A DNA stretch of 29,421 nt, from the NCBI GenBank assembly GCA_030692055.1, contig JAUYCY010000041.1, forward strand, positions 1 through 29,421. The letters run 5' to 3'. A model generated the notes under the pieces. The model was not told the DNA's origin and did not search any database. It saw only the letters and a list, made by a program, of their open reading frames with translations. A program made the position numbers and the translations under genes. Below, piece by piece: positions 8,409 to 16,893 of this stretch. Within the stretch, counting starts at the first letter, position 1. Each line of letters starts with the position of its first letter. This DNA is from Candidatus Omnitrophota bacterium (GTDB taxonomy: Bacteria; Omnitrophota; Koll11; Duberdicusellales; 4484-171).

Positions 8409-9971
8409 TTATGAATTACGTATTTTTGTTTTGCCTAACAAGATCTTCCAACGCCTATATATTAGATATCTCGCCGCGTTTTCAACAAATAATATATATA
8501 ATAAGCATATGATGGATAACACCCAGAAAGCTATAACAAGAGTTAATCCGTGCTGAGGAATAATGCCGCGCTGAACACAAAGTAAAGCAAGGTAGAGAAT
8601 AGCGGAACTAAAAATAGCCCTGTTAGGTTTATCCATATTATTGCCGAAGAATGTCAATGATACTACGATTGCTATATTAAAAAGGGCAAATATAAACACA
8701 GCCCATTGTATAAAGTTTAATTTCAAGTAGCTAAATCTTAAGCATACAAGCCCAGTCACTCCGCAGGCTTTATCTCGTTCATGCGGCGCCACTCCAAGTT
8801 TTAGCGGCAAATAGCCGTACGACCACGAGAGATTCCCTGCACTGGTAGCGTAGGGGATAAAATAGAAAATCTCCATAAATGATTTCGCCTGATTAATTAT
8901 ATATTCAAAGGGGTGATCAACAACATATTTAAAATAGATTGTCCGTAAAGCATCATAATATCCCTTACCGTGAATATTAAAATTCGGATGCATGACGTTC
9001 GGATACCTTGCCCTAACTATATCATAACAAGTTAGATCATAATATTTCATCCCTAAGCTGTTTGGATATTTGCCAAGGCTCAGCGTAAGAGAATGCCATG
9101 CTGGGTGGTTACCTGTTGTTCGCAAATATGGTTTTAAATCACCCATAAATTCTTTTGTTTTAATATCCCTATGCAAAGAAAATACTATGGGTAATATAAA
9201 TACAACGAAACAATAAGACACAAATATAAAACTAAGCACGGCAAGCTTTTGTTTAAACTTTACGTTTAATAGTAATATAAGAATAATAATAGCATAGAGA
9301 ACTGCTATTCCTTCCGAATATCTAACGAGAACCATGGTTCCAATTAGTAATCCTGAAAATAGAATAAACAAAATACTTTTTATTTTTAATAGCTGTGGCT
9401 TTAGCCAATTTATTAAAAAAATTATTGCGATAGCTATACACGGAAAAGATATGGTAAAAATGCGGCTATCAGGATTTCCGTAAACAAAAGAAAGAATATT
9501 ACTTTTAAATAATAACGCCAGAATAAAAAATATCCAACCTGCAAAAATATTTTGACATAATCGTTTAACTATAAAAGAAAGTATTATTAAGGAAATTATA
9601 AATATGATATTATGCAAATTTTCTAAAAACCCAATAGTTATTTTTTTTCCGCTAAGAGCAATTAACTCCAGCATAGAAATATAACCGATATCATCAAAAT
9701 CATCGGGTCCGGAGCGTATTATTCGCCTTACGCCTGGCTCAGATTTCCATGGCAGGCCAAAAGCTTCGGCATAATCGTTCACTTCATATTTAACATAGCC
9801 GAGTTTACCAGCCTCATTTGCCTGTTGGATATTCTTTAAAACAAAATAACCTGTTCCTTTATTGGCGATATTTTGGTTTACCTTTAAGGTTCCAGAAATT
9901 AATATTATCAAAATAATACCATAAAGAAATATACGACTATTGAGCTGCGGTATTTTGAAATATTGTGTCAT
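8409..9971 (-). CDS. Polytopic membrane protein, GT-C-like, function unassigned
   Basis: 520 residues from ATG 9971; an in-frame TTG at 9995 would add 8 residues and overlap the upstream gene by 16 bases. I prefer the ATG, which leaves an 8-base gap, but its ribosome site is weak. One N-terminal helix is followed by an outer loop with an acidic cluster (GPDDFDDIGYIS), the place where GT-C enzymes keep their catalytic acidic residues, then at least nine further helices. Between them is a long soluble loop rich in aromatic residues and with Cys and His (region after FMGDLKPYLRTTGNHPAWHS), then helices near the C-terminus. No family name is visible. Its position among glycosyltransferases and radical SAM genes suggests a lipid-linked sugar transferase. 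A flippase or polymerase is the alternative. Confidence 0.75.
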   Translation of the reverse strand: MTQYFKIPQLNSRIFLYGIILIILISGTLKVNQNIANKGTGYFVLKNIQQANEAGKLGYVKYEVNDYAEAFGLPWKSEPGVRRIIRSGPDDFDDIGYISMLELIALSGKKITIGFLENLHNIIFIISLIILSFIVKRLCQNIFAGWIFFILALLFKSNILSFVYGNPDSRIFTISFPCIAIAIIFLINWLKPQLLKIKSILFILFSGLLIGTMVLVRYSEGIAVLYAIIILILLLNVKFKQKLAVLSFIFVSYCFVVFILPIVFSLHRDIKTKEFMGDLKPYLRTTGNHPAWHSLTLSLGKYPNSLGMKYYDLTCYDIVRARYPNVMHPNFNIHGKGYYDALRTIYFKYVVDHPFEYIINQAKSFMEIFYFIPYATSAGNLSWSYGYLPLKLGVAPHERDKACGVTGLVCLRFSYLKLNFIQWAVFIFALFNIAIVVSLTFFGNNMDKPNRAIFSSAILYLALLCVQRGIIPQHGLTLVIAFWVLSIICLLYILFVENAARYLIYRRWKILLGKTKIRNS

Positions 9972-9979
9972 AAAAAATC

Positions 9980-11467
9980 TTATGCTGGGCCCCAAACTTT
10001 AAGATTCCTCAATTTCTTAGAGATTACTCTCCTCATGTAATATCGATTCCAATCTCTTTTATGGAAAAACGCATATAGGGCTCTTGGAAAAGCATTAGAA
10101 ATAAAAATATTCTTTATTTTAAAGAAACGAAAAAAACCCGATTGCAGTAACCAGCGCATAAACCTTTTATTGAAAAAAGTAAAATAATTCATCCAAAAGT
10201 TAATTTCATAATAGCCCTGAACATTTTTTATGCCCGAACCGATTCTACCGTTCTCAATGTTACCAATGTCATCTTCAGATAGTACACCTTTTTCTTTAGC
10301 AAATTGAGTAATATACGCTTTGGGATAATAAGCCAACCAATACGTACTCACTAAACTGGGTCTATTCTCATTATAAAAAGATAGCGCTCCAAGCATATCA
10401 TTTTGATTTTCACCAGGAATACCAAAAATGTGATCACATTGAAGTATTATGTTTCTTGAGCGTATAGTTTTTATAGCTTCTGCTACTTTTTCACGCTTAA
10501 TTGCTCTTCTTAGGACATTTTTAGAAATATCTTCATTCAAGGATTGCACCCCCATGGCTACATAAGCGCAGTTTGCATCACGCATTAAATCTGCAAGCTG
10601 CGGAGTCACCATATTTGGATGTACTGAAGCTAAAAAAGGTAAATTTATTTTTTCTCTATATAGATTAAGAAATTTAGTAGTCCAATCTTTATCGAACCCG
10701 AAACATTCATCTACAAATGCTACATAAAAAGGAGAATATTTTTGTTTTGCCCAAATCAATTCTTCTATTATATTTTCCGGTGAACGATAGCGAAAACGTT
10801 TGCCTCCTATTGCGGTGTTTAAATAATCATTAATACAAAACGAACAAACAAAAGGGCAACCTCTTGAACACTGAACAAAATAATGCGATTTCATTGAAGG
10901 GTCTTCATTATAAAACAAATCTTTATCAGGGAAAGGAATACTGTCAAGTTCTTCATTGACCGTATAATCAGAAAAATTACCGATTAACTTTCCATTTTGC
11001 TTATACACTATGCCTTTTATGAAAGGGATTTCTTCGTTTAAAATAGCGCTTAAGTTACGTATATAATTTAAAACAGTAAATTCACCCTCCCCGATTGATA
11101 TTGCATCAATTTGTGGATAATTTAAGGTAAGCTGTGGCAACAAACTTGTATGTACCCCGCCAGCAAGGACTTGTATTTTAGGGTCTAATTCTTTTACGAT
11201 GCCTGCGATAGCCATATTAGCCCTAAAGGTATCCGTAAGTAAAGATAATGCCAAAATATCCGGGTTATGACTACAAATTTCAGCAGCTATTTTATGGTAA
11301 AATTTTTCATTTGTTTTTTTTGAAGAGTCAAAAGCATAGTAATCTACGAGATTTTTATAAATCAACTTAGTCTTTATTTTTTCTTGCTTAAGTACGGCTG
11401 ATATATATTCTAATCCGAGAGATTCATAATCGTTATAGAAAAAAATTACAGATTTTTGTGAATCCAT
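9980..11467 (-). CDS. B12-binding-domain radical SAM protein (BchE/class B type)
   Basis: 495 residues. Residues 1-140 form a Rossmann-like cobalamin-binding domain (LALSLLTDT 72-80, VLAGGVHTSLLP 100-111, DAISIGEGE 121-129), although the DxHxxG base-off motif is not seen, as in many class B enzymes. The radical SAM motif is C204-PFV-C208-SF-C211, followed by the FVDECFGFD and HIFGIPGE strands of the Elp3/MiaB/NifB-like barrel. A basic, aromatic C-terminal segment (about 415-495) is probably membrane-associated. Class B enzymes usually methylate unactivated carbons; BchE and HpnJ relatives do ring chemistry. The gene is 33 bases from the next B12 radical SAM gene. Inference: it modifies the lipid anchor or the sugar. 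No substrate can be named. Confidence 0.88.
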   Translation of the reverse strand: MDSQKSVIFFYNDYESLGLEYISAVLKQEKIKTKLIYKNLVDYYAFDSSKKTNEKFYHKIAAEICSHNPDILALSLLTDTFRANMAIAGIVKELDPKIQVLAGGVHTSLLPQLTLNYPQIDAISIGEGEFTVLNYIRNLSAILNEEIPFIKGIVYKQNGKLIGNFSDYTVNEELDSIPFPDKDLFYNEDPSMKSHYFVQCSRGCPFVCSFCINDYLNTAIGGKRFRYRSPENIIEELIWAKQKYSPFYVAFVDECFGFDKDWTTKFLNLYREKINLPFLASVHPNMVTPQLADLMRDANCAYVAMGVQSLNEDISKNVLRRAIKREKVAEAIKTIRSRNIILQCDHIFGIPGENQNDMLGALSFYNENRPSLVSTYWLAYYPKAYITQFAKEKGVLSEDDIGNIENGRIGSGIKNVQGYYEINFWMNYFTFFNKRFMRWLLQSGFFRFFKIKNIFISNAFPRALYAFFHKRDWNRYYMRRVISKKLRNLKVWGPA

Positions 11468-11500
11468 TTCTGGTATTTTATAAAATCTTCTAAAAAATTA

Positions 11501-13009
11501 TTATTTATCCCCTTTGTATTGAGTGAGTAATTTACCTTGAAAGGCCCATAAAATCAGCAATAGCAGCCTACCGAGGTTTAAAAAAATAACAGCAAAAACA
11601 CTAAAAATATAGCGCTTATTAAGCCACCATTTTGGAGGTAAAACCAACCATTTTGTGCCGCGCCTATCAAATGAATTTCTGATAAGCATCCAAAGGCGTT
11701 TCGGCTGCAAGAAATAAAGCATGTTAGCCTGCATAACATCCATAATTATCTCTTCTTTAGTTGAACCTTTTGGATAATAAGGCAAGGGCCATTTGAAAGG
11801 ATTCTTGGCGCTAAGAGCCCCTGTGGGAATAAAGTTTTTCCAATCGCCAATTATATTCAGGTTATTTTCCGCTTTAGCCATATTGAATAGTTTTGTTCCC
11901 GGATAAGGAGTTGCGTTGTTAAATCTTACCTTTGCGATATCTAACATTTGAGCCAGACGAAATGAATCCACTCTATCCTTTCTTGTTTCACCGGGAAGCC
12001 CGTATATAAAAACTCCATCTACCAGAAAATTATATTTCTTTGCAAGCTTAATTCCGTTTACTATGTCTTTTACTGTTTCTTTTTTATCAATCATTTTCAT
12101 GAGCTCTTCACTGGCAGTTTCTATTCCAAGCGCAAGGCCTGTGAAATTTGCGGCTTTAAGTTGTTTTAGCAAATCATCATCAATGCTATCTCCGCGAGTT
12201 ACCATAGTAAACTCTATTTTGGTGTTTAACCCTTTTTTTATAATCCCAGCACAAAGCTCATAAACTCTTTTTTTGTTAAGGGTAAAAATATCATCAAAAA
12301 AAACAATATTGGAAGGCTTATATAGAGAAAACAGCGTTTCTATTTCTTTAATTACTTTTTCGGTTGTTCTATAGCGATAAATATTTCCATTAATTGCCCG
12401 TTGGCTGCAAAAAAAACAATTGTACGGACAACCTCTTGATGAGATGACAAAACCCATATCATAAATTTTTGGATCAAATAAATGATATGGAATATCCGGT
12501 AAAAAATTGATATCAATGAGAGGGGCTCTTTCATTATGAATTATTTTTCCGTTATCCTTGTATGAACATGACAAAATATCTTTAAATCCTATGCCTTTTT
12601 TGTGATTAATAACTATCTGCTCTATCACCGGCTCAGCTTCGCCTTTAACTACAAGGTCAACCGAAGGCCTACTTAGCGCCTCTTCCGGTAAAACCGTAGG
12701 ATGGATTCCTCCAAGTACAACCGTAGATTCAGGATATACACTTTTAATCTGGTCTGCAAGCTCATAGCCGCGGCTTATATTCGGAGTCATGCAGCTGATT
12801 CCAACTAATTGTTTTTTATCACTTGTAAGATCTTTAATTTTTTCTTTAGTAAGTTTTTCAACCTCTTCATCAATTATTTTAACCGAGTAATTCCTTTCCA
12901 TCAGATAAGCACCAAGATAACCAATGCCAAGAGGTATACTTTTTGCAACTAAAAAATCAAATACGCCGTGTTCCTCGGTTTTTGGATTTATGAATATTAT
13001 GTCTGCCAT
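11501..13009 (-). CDS. B12-binding-domain radical SAM protein (second copy)
   Basis: 502 residues. The cobalamin-binding Rossmann domain is at 1-130 (PLGIGYLGAYL 26-36, LVGISCMTPN 68-77, VVLGGIHPTVLPEEAL 97-112, DLVVKGEAE 118-126). The radical SAM triad is C194-PYN-C198-FF-C201 in SSRGCPYNCFFCSQ, followed by IVFFDDIFTLNKK and GVFIYGLPGE. The C-terminus has a hydrophobic stretch near 470-490 (VFAVIFLNLGRLLLLILWAF) that may be a membrane anchor, which fits a lipid substrate. The gene starts 3 bases beyond the upstream SPASM radical SAM stop. It is only distantly similar to the protein encoded at 9980-11467, so the two probably do different steps. Family members include HpnP, HpnJ and BchE; I cannot pick one. 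Confidence 0.88.
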   Translation of the reverse strand: MADIIFINPKTEEHGVFDFLVAKSIPLGIGYLGAYLMERNYSVKIIDEEVEKLTKEKIKDLTSDKKQLVGISCMTPNISRGYELADQIKSVYPESTVVLGGIHPTVLPEEALSRPSVDLVVKGEAEPVIEQIVINHKKGIGFKDILSCSYKDNGKIIHNERAPLIDINFLPDIPYHLFDPKIYDMGFVISSRGCPYNCFFCSQRAINGNIYRYRTTEKVIKEIETLFSLYKPSNIVFFDDIFTLNKKRVYELCAGIIKKGLNTKIEFTMVTRGDSIDDDLLKQLKAANFTGLALGIETASEELMKMIDKKETVKDIVNGIKLAKKYNFLVDGVFIYGLPGETRKDRVDSFRLAQMLDIAKVRFNNATPYPGTKLFNMAKAENNLNIIGDWKNFIPTGALSAKNPFKWPLPYYPKGSTKEEIIMDVMQANMLYFLQPKRLWMLIRNSFDRRGTKWLVLPPKWWLNKRYIFSVFAVIFLNLGRLLLLILWAFQGKLLTQYKGDK

Positions 13010-13012
13010 AAA

Positions 13013-14116
13013 TCAAACAAAATTAATATGTGCGGGGATAGACCCTATAGCCTCGCTTAATATATCCTTTTTTTGTTTTAAATCCCATAAAAACTCATTC
13101 ACCTTATGCTGTAAACACAAAGAACCACACATTGTTTTTGCATCAAATTTATCCGAAGCTATCAAGCTTATAACTTCCCAGTAACGCTCGCTCTGCCAAA
13201 TTTTCTTAAAAGAAGTTTCTGCAATATTTCCGATATGATATCTTTTATATTTTTCATTAAACAACATTCCGCAGGGGGCAACGAGGCCTGAACCTGAAAA
13301 TTGCATAATAAAAGGCGGACCGTAACAGCGGGAATAATTACGTTCGCCACCGCTTAATATCTTAGACCATTTGGCTTTTACCAAATAATTACTGTCGGAG
13401 TATTTTTCCGCTTCTTTTAAAATATTAATCAGATCAAAATATTTATCGTATTCAACGCCTAAACTCCCCTGCTCATCGTCACTACAATGTTTAATAACTA
13501 AATAATCAACTCCTAGTTCCTTGCCCAGTTTTGCCAAGGGAACAACCTGCTCGGCAAATTGAGGAAGAAGCACCATTTGAAGCCCAAGAGTAACGTTGAG
13601 TTTATTTTTTTTCTTTATAGCTACGCTTTTTTTTATAGTTTCAATTACTTTGTCAAAGCAGTCTTTTTTACAACCCATTATCTTTGCGTAATTAAACGGG
13701 TCTACTGCGGATATGTTAAACCTAAGGTAGGTAAGAACAGGTAATATCTCTTCTAATTTCTCATCTTTCAAAAGATAACCATTTGTACCAAGAGCCATAT
13801 CCAAGCCATTACTTTTTCCCCTTAATATTGCATCATATAAATGCGGGGAGCAGGTGCTTTCGCCATCGCTAACAAAGCTTATAGCTTTTACACCAATCTT
13901 GGCAGCATCATCTAAGAATCTAAAGATTACATCCCTGGTCATTTTTTTTACATCGTTGTTTTGGAGCTGACCATAACAATAAACGCATTTATAGGTACAA
14001 GCACGGGTTAAAGCGCAATCAATGGTTATGGGGGCGACGCGTTCACCGCGCAGCCAAGCCTCTACTCTTTCTTTATGCCAATTTAATTTATGTCCATCAA
14101 GGATTAGTTCTGTCAT
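13013..14116 (-). CDS. Radical SAM protein with SPASM-like domain
   Basis: 367 residues. The triad is C40-TYK-C44-VY-C47 (TRACTYKCVYCYGQ). The usual GGEP is replaced by SDGEST at 83-88. The C-terminal region carries C264 (SRCYGPPF), C282 (GLVAPCGMLF), the YHIGNIAETSFKKIW signature common in SPASM proteins, and C330-GSL-C334, so one or two auxiliary clusters are likely. Its first 20 bases overlap the upstream GT2 gene, which means tight translational coupling. Such proteins oxidise, epimerise or cross-link substrates. With the preceding GT2 it may alter a lipid-linked sugar or its acceptor; this is inference from position only. Confidence 0.87.
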   Translation of the reverse strand: MTELILDGHKLNWHKERVEAWLRGERVAPITIDCALTRACTYKCVYCYGQLQNNDVKKMTRDVIFRFLDDAAKIGVKAISFVSDGESTCSPHLYDAILRGKSNGLDMALGTNGYLLKDEKLEEILPVLTYLRFNISAVDPFNYAKIMGCKKDCFDKVIETIKKSVAIKKKNKLNVTLGLQMVLLPQFAEQVVPLAKLGKELGVDYLVIKHCSDDEQGSLGVEYDKYFDLINILKEAEKYSDSNYLVKAKWSKILSGGERNYSRCYGPPFIMQFSGSGLVAPCGMLFNEKYKRYHIGNIAETSFKKIWQSERYWEVISLIASDKFDAKTMCGSLCLQHKVNEFLWDLKQKKDILSEAIGSIPAHINFV

Positions 14117-14906
14117 TTAAACCACCATTTCTATCGGATAGATTATGTCTTTTTGCTGACTGAGAATCTTCGCTAAATTTACCGCGCATATTTTTCGCGG
14201 CCTTATTAAAATAAATATCCTTAATCAATCTAAAATATCCTCTTACTACTTTCAAAAATGATGGAAAGGTTACAGCTTTAGATACGCCTTGCGGCCGCAG
14301 TCCTAATCTATAAGGCACTTCCGCAAAGAGATAACCTCTTTTGGCGACTTTTATAAGAATTTCTGTCTGGAAAAAGAAACCAACACTTTTACAATCTATC
14401 TCAGATAAGATTGATTTTCTGTATAACACTGTACCGTTAGTATAGTTAAAGTTAACTCCAAAGGTAGAGTTTATAATAAATCTATAAGTGCACGATAAGG
14501 CATTTCTAAGAAAAGAACGCACTTGTCTATTAAACACAAAAGGGATAACGACATCCACATGGTCAAGTAAATTAGCGTAACGAAAAGTCTCCCAAGGATC
14601 ATTTTCATTATCACCAGGAAGCATCACCACAGCCTCACCTGCTGTAACATCAACACCCCCCCAAAACGAAGCGCCTATCCCCAGGGGGGTAGAATGTTTG
14701 ATTAAACGTATACGGTTATCATTCTTGCTTAAATCTAAAACAATTTCTTCTGTTTTATCATTACTACCATCATTGATAACGACAATTTCTCCATTTATTT
14801 TAAAATCATCGAAAGCCTTAAGAGTGTTGGTAGCAGCTAAAGAAATATTCTTTTCTTCATTTAAGGCAGGCATTATTACGGAAATAGATATTTTATTGTT
14901 TTGCAT
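14097..14906 (-). CDS. Glycosyltransferase family 2 (DPM1-like polyprenyl-phosphate sugar transferase)
   Basis: 269 residues. GT-A fold: SVIMPALNEEKNI (9-21), EIVVINDGSNDKT (40-52), HSTPLGIGASFWGGV (71-85) and the acidic PGDNENDP at about 97-104 in place of a plain DxD, a pattern seen in DPM1/DPMS-type enzymes. The end of the domain carries FFFQTEILIKVAKRGY and VPYRLGLRPQGVSKA, typical acceptor-binding elements. The C-terminus is short and polar with no membrane helices. Predicted to charge polyprenyl phosphate with a sugar in the cytoplasm. It is the first gene downstream of the four-helix-bundle insertion and overlaps the radical SAM gene by 20 bases. Confidence 0.87.
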   Translation of the reverse strand: MQNNKISISVIMPALNEEKNISLAATNTLKAFDDFKINGEIVVINDGSNDKTEEIVLDLSKNDNRIRLIKHSTPLGIGASFWGGVDVTAGEAVVMLPGDNENDPWETFRYANLLDHVDVVIPFVFNRQVRSFLRNALSCTYRFIINSTFGVNFNYTNGTVLYRKSILSEIDCKSVGFFFQTEILIKVAKRGYLFAEVPYRLGLRPQGVSKAVTFPSFLKVVRGYFRLIKDIYFNKAAKNMRGKFSEDSQSAKRHNLSDRNGGLNDRTNP

Positions 14907-14932
14907 TATTTCTTAACTTTTGATAAATATTA

Positions 14933-15052
14933 AATAACCAATAACCAAGATACAAGGTACAAACAAATTCTCCGCCAGAGGCGGATCCGCCCACATATAA
15001 AAACATATCGGTGGCGGACAATATTCAATTACCAACGACCAAACAAAAAAAA
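14933..15052. repeat. Repeat-filled spacer: CAATAACCAA-type unit plus GGCGGATCCGCC palindrome
   Basis: Between the four-helix-bundle stop and the GT2 start. It has one unit of AATAACCAATAACCAAGATAC (from 14933), a hairpin TCCGCC-aga-GGCGGA at 14971-14985, the perfect 12-base palindrome GGCGGATCCGCC at 14980-14991, and a further GGTGGCGGA pairing partner near 15011. No coding sequence. The same CAATAACCAA word recurs on the other side of the four-helix-bundle gene (15430-15582). Confidence 0.65.
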
Positions 15053-15400
15053 TTACTCTGATTTATTGATGATTGATGACAAAATATTTTTAAGTTCTCC
15101 TGCTTCTTTTATCAACGGTTTAATTTCCGTTTCCTTATTTGTGTTGGCTTCTAAAATAAGTTCGAGCCAATGATGGCTTTCCTTAGCTTCTCTTCTGGCA
15201 ATTTTTAGTCGTTGGATGAAATCTTTTTTTCCTAAAGCATCGTTTGCTTCTCTATAGTTTGCTCCGACAGAACCAGCTGATCCGACTATTTGCCCTACTA
15301 GTCTATCATTCGTTGGGTTTCTGGGTAAACTTTTACACATCCTGATTACAGCCTTGGCAAATTCAGTAGTTCTTCTTTCTAAATCAAATTCTTTAGCCAT
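15053..15400 (-). CDS. Four-helix-bundle protein (S23 rRNA intervening-sequence protein family)
   Basis: 115 residues, standard family length. The signature residues are all there: RRTTEFAKAVIRMCKSLP (9-26), QIVGSAGSVGANYREA (37-52), KKDFIQRLKIARREAKES (58-75) and HHWLELILEA (76-85). The family (TIGR02436/IVP) was first seen inside 23S rRNA intervening sequences and includes Avd, the accessory protein of diversity-generating retroelements that forms a basic pentameric barrel. Here there is no rRNA, reverse transcriptase or template repeat nearby. The gene sits alone in AT-rich repeats, splitting a sugar cluster between transketolase and GT2. Ribosome site weak. Function unknown; nucleic-acid binding or a passenger of a mobile repeat is likely. 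Confidence 0.9.
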   Translation of the reverse strand: MAKEFDLERRTTEFAKAVIRMCKSLPRNPTNDRLVGQIVGSAGSVGANYREANDALGKKDFIQRLKIARREAKESHHWLELILEANTNKETEIKPLIKEAGELKNILSSIINKSE

Positions 15401-15429
15401 CTTATTTGTACTATTTTAGACTTATGTTT

Positions 15430-15582
15430 ACAATAACCAAGAACCAAGAAACAAGATACAAACAATACCCAAATTCCAATAACCAATAACCAAACAAAGA
15501 TTTTTCTGCAATCCCTGTTTGGTTATTGAAATTTGATTATTGATTATTGTTTGGTTATTGTATCTTGGTGTTTGGGTATTAC
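15430..15582. repeat. Direct and inverted CAATAACCAA repeats flanking the four-helix-bundle gene
   Basis: The plus strand first carries several copies of the word CAATAACCAA/AACCAAGA (15430-15495), then after a 20-base centre the reverse complement TTTGGTTATTG and TTGGTTATTGTATCTTGG (15518-15582). AATACCCAA near 15464 pairs with TTGGGTATT at 15572-15580. The block is thus a long imperfect inverted repeat made of short direct repeats. It ends 8 bases before the stop codon of the truncated transketolase gene. Spacers are not regular, so it is not a CRISPR. Confidence 0.7.
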
Positions 15583-15587
15583 TTTCG

Positions 15588-16073
15588 TTAAACACGTATA
15601 TATCCTGCTTTATCACTTGTTATCCATTCATCTACAAGTTTATTAAATGGCTTTTTATCGGTGTATGGGTCATATACTTTCATTTTAACTAATTCCATTG
15701 CTGCAATATCATCCTGGCCGCAGCAGTGAGACGGTCCCAGGAATTTAAAATAGTCATTTACTCCGGTAGCGATAAATTTAACGTTTATTTTCTGTAGTAC
15801 TACGTCATTACGCACCTGCTCAAGCGCTCGAAAAGCTAAAAAATTGACTATAGAATAGACAATAGGGATAAGGCCGCTTATGCTCATACCACTAGTTATG
15901 CCAACGGTACCCTGCTCCATGATGCCGCAATTAATTATTCTTTTGGGAAATTCATCTTTTAGTTTATCAATAGCCCCAAACCCCATATCGCATACTAAAA
16001 GATAGTAGCGTTCGTCCTTACGAAAATAAGGAACCAGGCTATTCACAATATCCCTTCTAAAATTAGTCTCCAT
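15588..16073 (-). CDS. Transketolase C-terminal subunit, Pyr domain only (short form)
   Basis: 161 residues. The pyrimidine-binding domain of thiamine-diphosphate enzymes is complete, including the catalytic glutamate E53 (NCGIMEQGTVGITSGMS) that activates the cofactor and the SIVNFLAFRALEQVRNDV stretch. The protein stops at DKAGYIRV, exactly where the Pyr domain normally ends (gPvYIR). The following C-terminal transketolase domain, which makes usual C-subunits about 300 residues long, is absent. Two in-frame stops follow, then the CAATAACCAA repeat block. It overlaps the N-subunit gene by 11 bases, so the pair should form an alpha2beta2-type enzyme. Either this is a natural short form or an insertion or deletion removed the last domain, which is not found on the far side of the repeats. 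Confidence 0.85.
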   Translation of the reverse strand: METNFRRDIVNSLVPYFRKDERYYLLVCDMGFGAIDKLKDEFPKRIINCGIMEQGTVGITSGMSISGLIPIVYSIVNFLAFRALEQVRNDVVLQKINVKFIATGVNDYFKFLGPSHCCGQDDIAAMELVKMKVYDPYTDKKPFNKLVDEWITSDKAGYIRV

Positions 16074-16884
16074 AACTTTTTCCCATTGCTATTTCCTCTT
16101 CCGTGGGTATACGGAAATGAAACTTGGGGATATTTTCCATACATTTTAAACCAAATCCCTTTATTGTTTCTGCGATTATTATGTTTGGCCTATTATTTAT
16201 ACTTACTTTTGCTTTCTGTAAATGTTTGGCTAAAGCTACTACATCATGGCCTGAACAGATAATCGGAGAAAGGCCAAAGCCTTTAAGCCTATTCAACATA
16301 TCTTTGGTTTCTTTATCTAAGACATTAATAATAAAGTCCATTGCCTGAAGACGGTTAGCGTCAATTATAATCGTAAGGTTGCCAACCTCATGCTTGGTAG
16401 CAAATTGCATTGCTTCCCAGGTAGAGCCTTCTTGTAATTCCCCATCTCCCACAACGCAAAAAGTATGATATTTTTTCTTCTGTAACTTTGCCCCAAAAGC
16501 AACGCCTGTTGCTATTGGTATACCATGGCCAAGCGAACCACAGCCGGCTTCAAGGCCATATTCTAATTTACGCTCCATACATCCCGATAGAGAACTGTCT
16601 TTGGTATAAAATCCTTCCCACTCTGTTTTAGGAATTACACCCTTATCGGCTAAAATAGCATAGAGAGCGTAGCAACCATGCGCTTTAGAAAAGATTAACC
16701 TATCTCGTTCTTCCCACAAAGGATTTGCCTCTTGATAATCCATTACGCTGTAATACAAAGCGACAAGGATATCAACACACGACAAAGAAGGGGCGATATG
16801 ACCAGCTTTATTACGCACTGAAATATCAATGACGTTAGCTCTAATATAATTAGCCTTATCTTTTAGCGCTATCTTTTTGTTCAT
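16063..16884 (-). CDS. Transketolase N-terminal subunit (TPP-binding)
   Basis: 273 residues, usual length for the split N-subunit. The motifs are RNKAGHIAPSLSCVDILVALY (24-44), FSKAHGCYALYA (65-76), GSLGHGIPIATGVAFG (116-131) and the thiamine-diphosphate/Mg2+ motif GDGELQEGSTWEA beginning at 146, then IIIDANRLQ. Together with the overlapping downstream gene it should move a two-carbon ketol unit. In sugar clusters such split pairs are thought to build or trim keto-sugars or branched side chains rather than serve the pentose pathway; this is inference here. It follows the DegT gene at 16894-17997 by 9 bases. Confidence 0.92.
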   Translation of the reverse strand: MNKKIALKDKANYIRANVIDISVRNKAGHIAPSLSCVDILVALYYSVMDYQEANPLWEERDRLIFSKAHGCYALYAILADKGVIPKTEWEGFYTKDSSLSGCMERKLEYGLEAGCGSLGHGIPIATGVAFGAKLQKKKYHTFCVVGDGELQEGSTWEAMQFATKHEVGNLTIIIDANRLQAMDFIINVLDKETKDMLNRLKGFGLSPIICSGHDVVALAKHLQKAKVSINNRPNIIIAETIKGFGLKCMENIPKFHFRIPTEEEIAMGKSYGD

Positions 16885-16893
16885 AGCGAATCT

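Noticed and set aside
15053..15400. Diversity-generating retroelement accessory gene (avd)
   Set aside because: The protein family fits, but no reverse transcriptase, template repeat or variable target is present in the window.
15430..15582. Possible CRISPR-like array
   Set aside because: Copies of the short word are uneven, in both orientations, with no regular spacers and no cas genes.
15428..15616. 62-residue minus-strand frame with LVIGYWNLGIV-type sequence
   Set aside because: It is translated CAATAACCAA repeat overlapping the transketolase end; no ribosome site.
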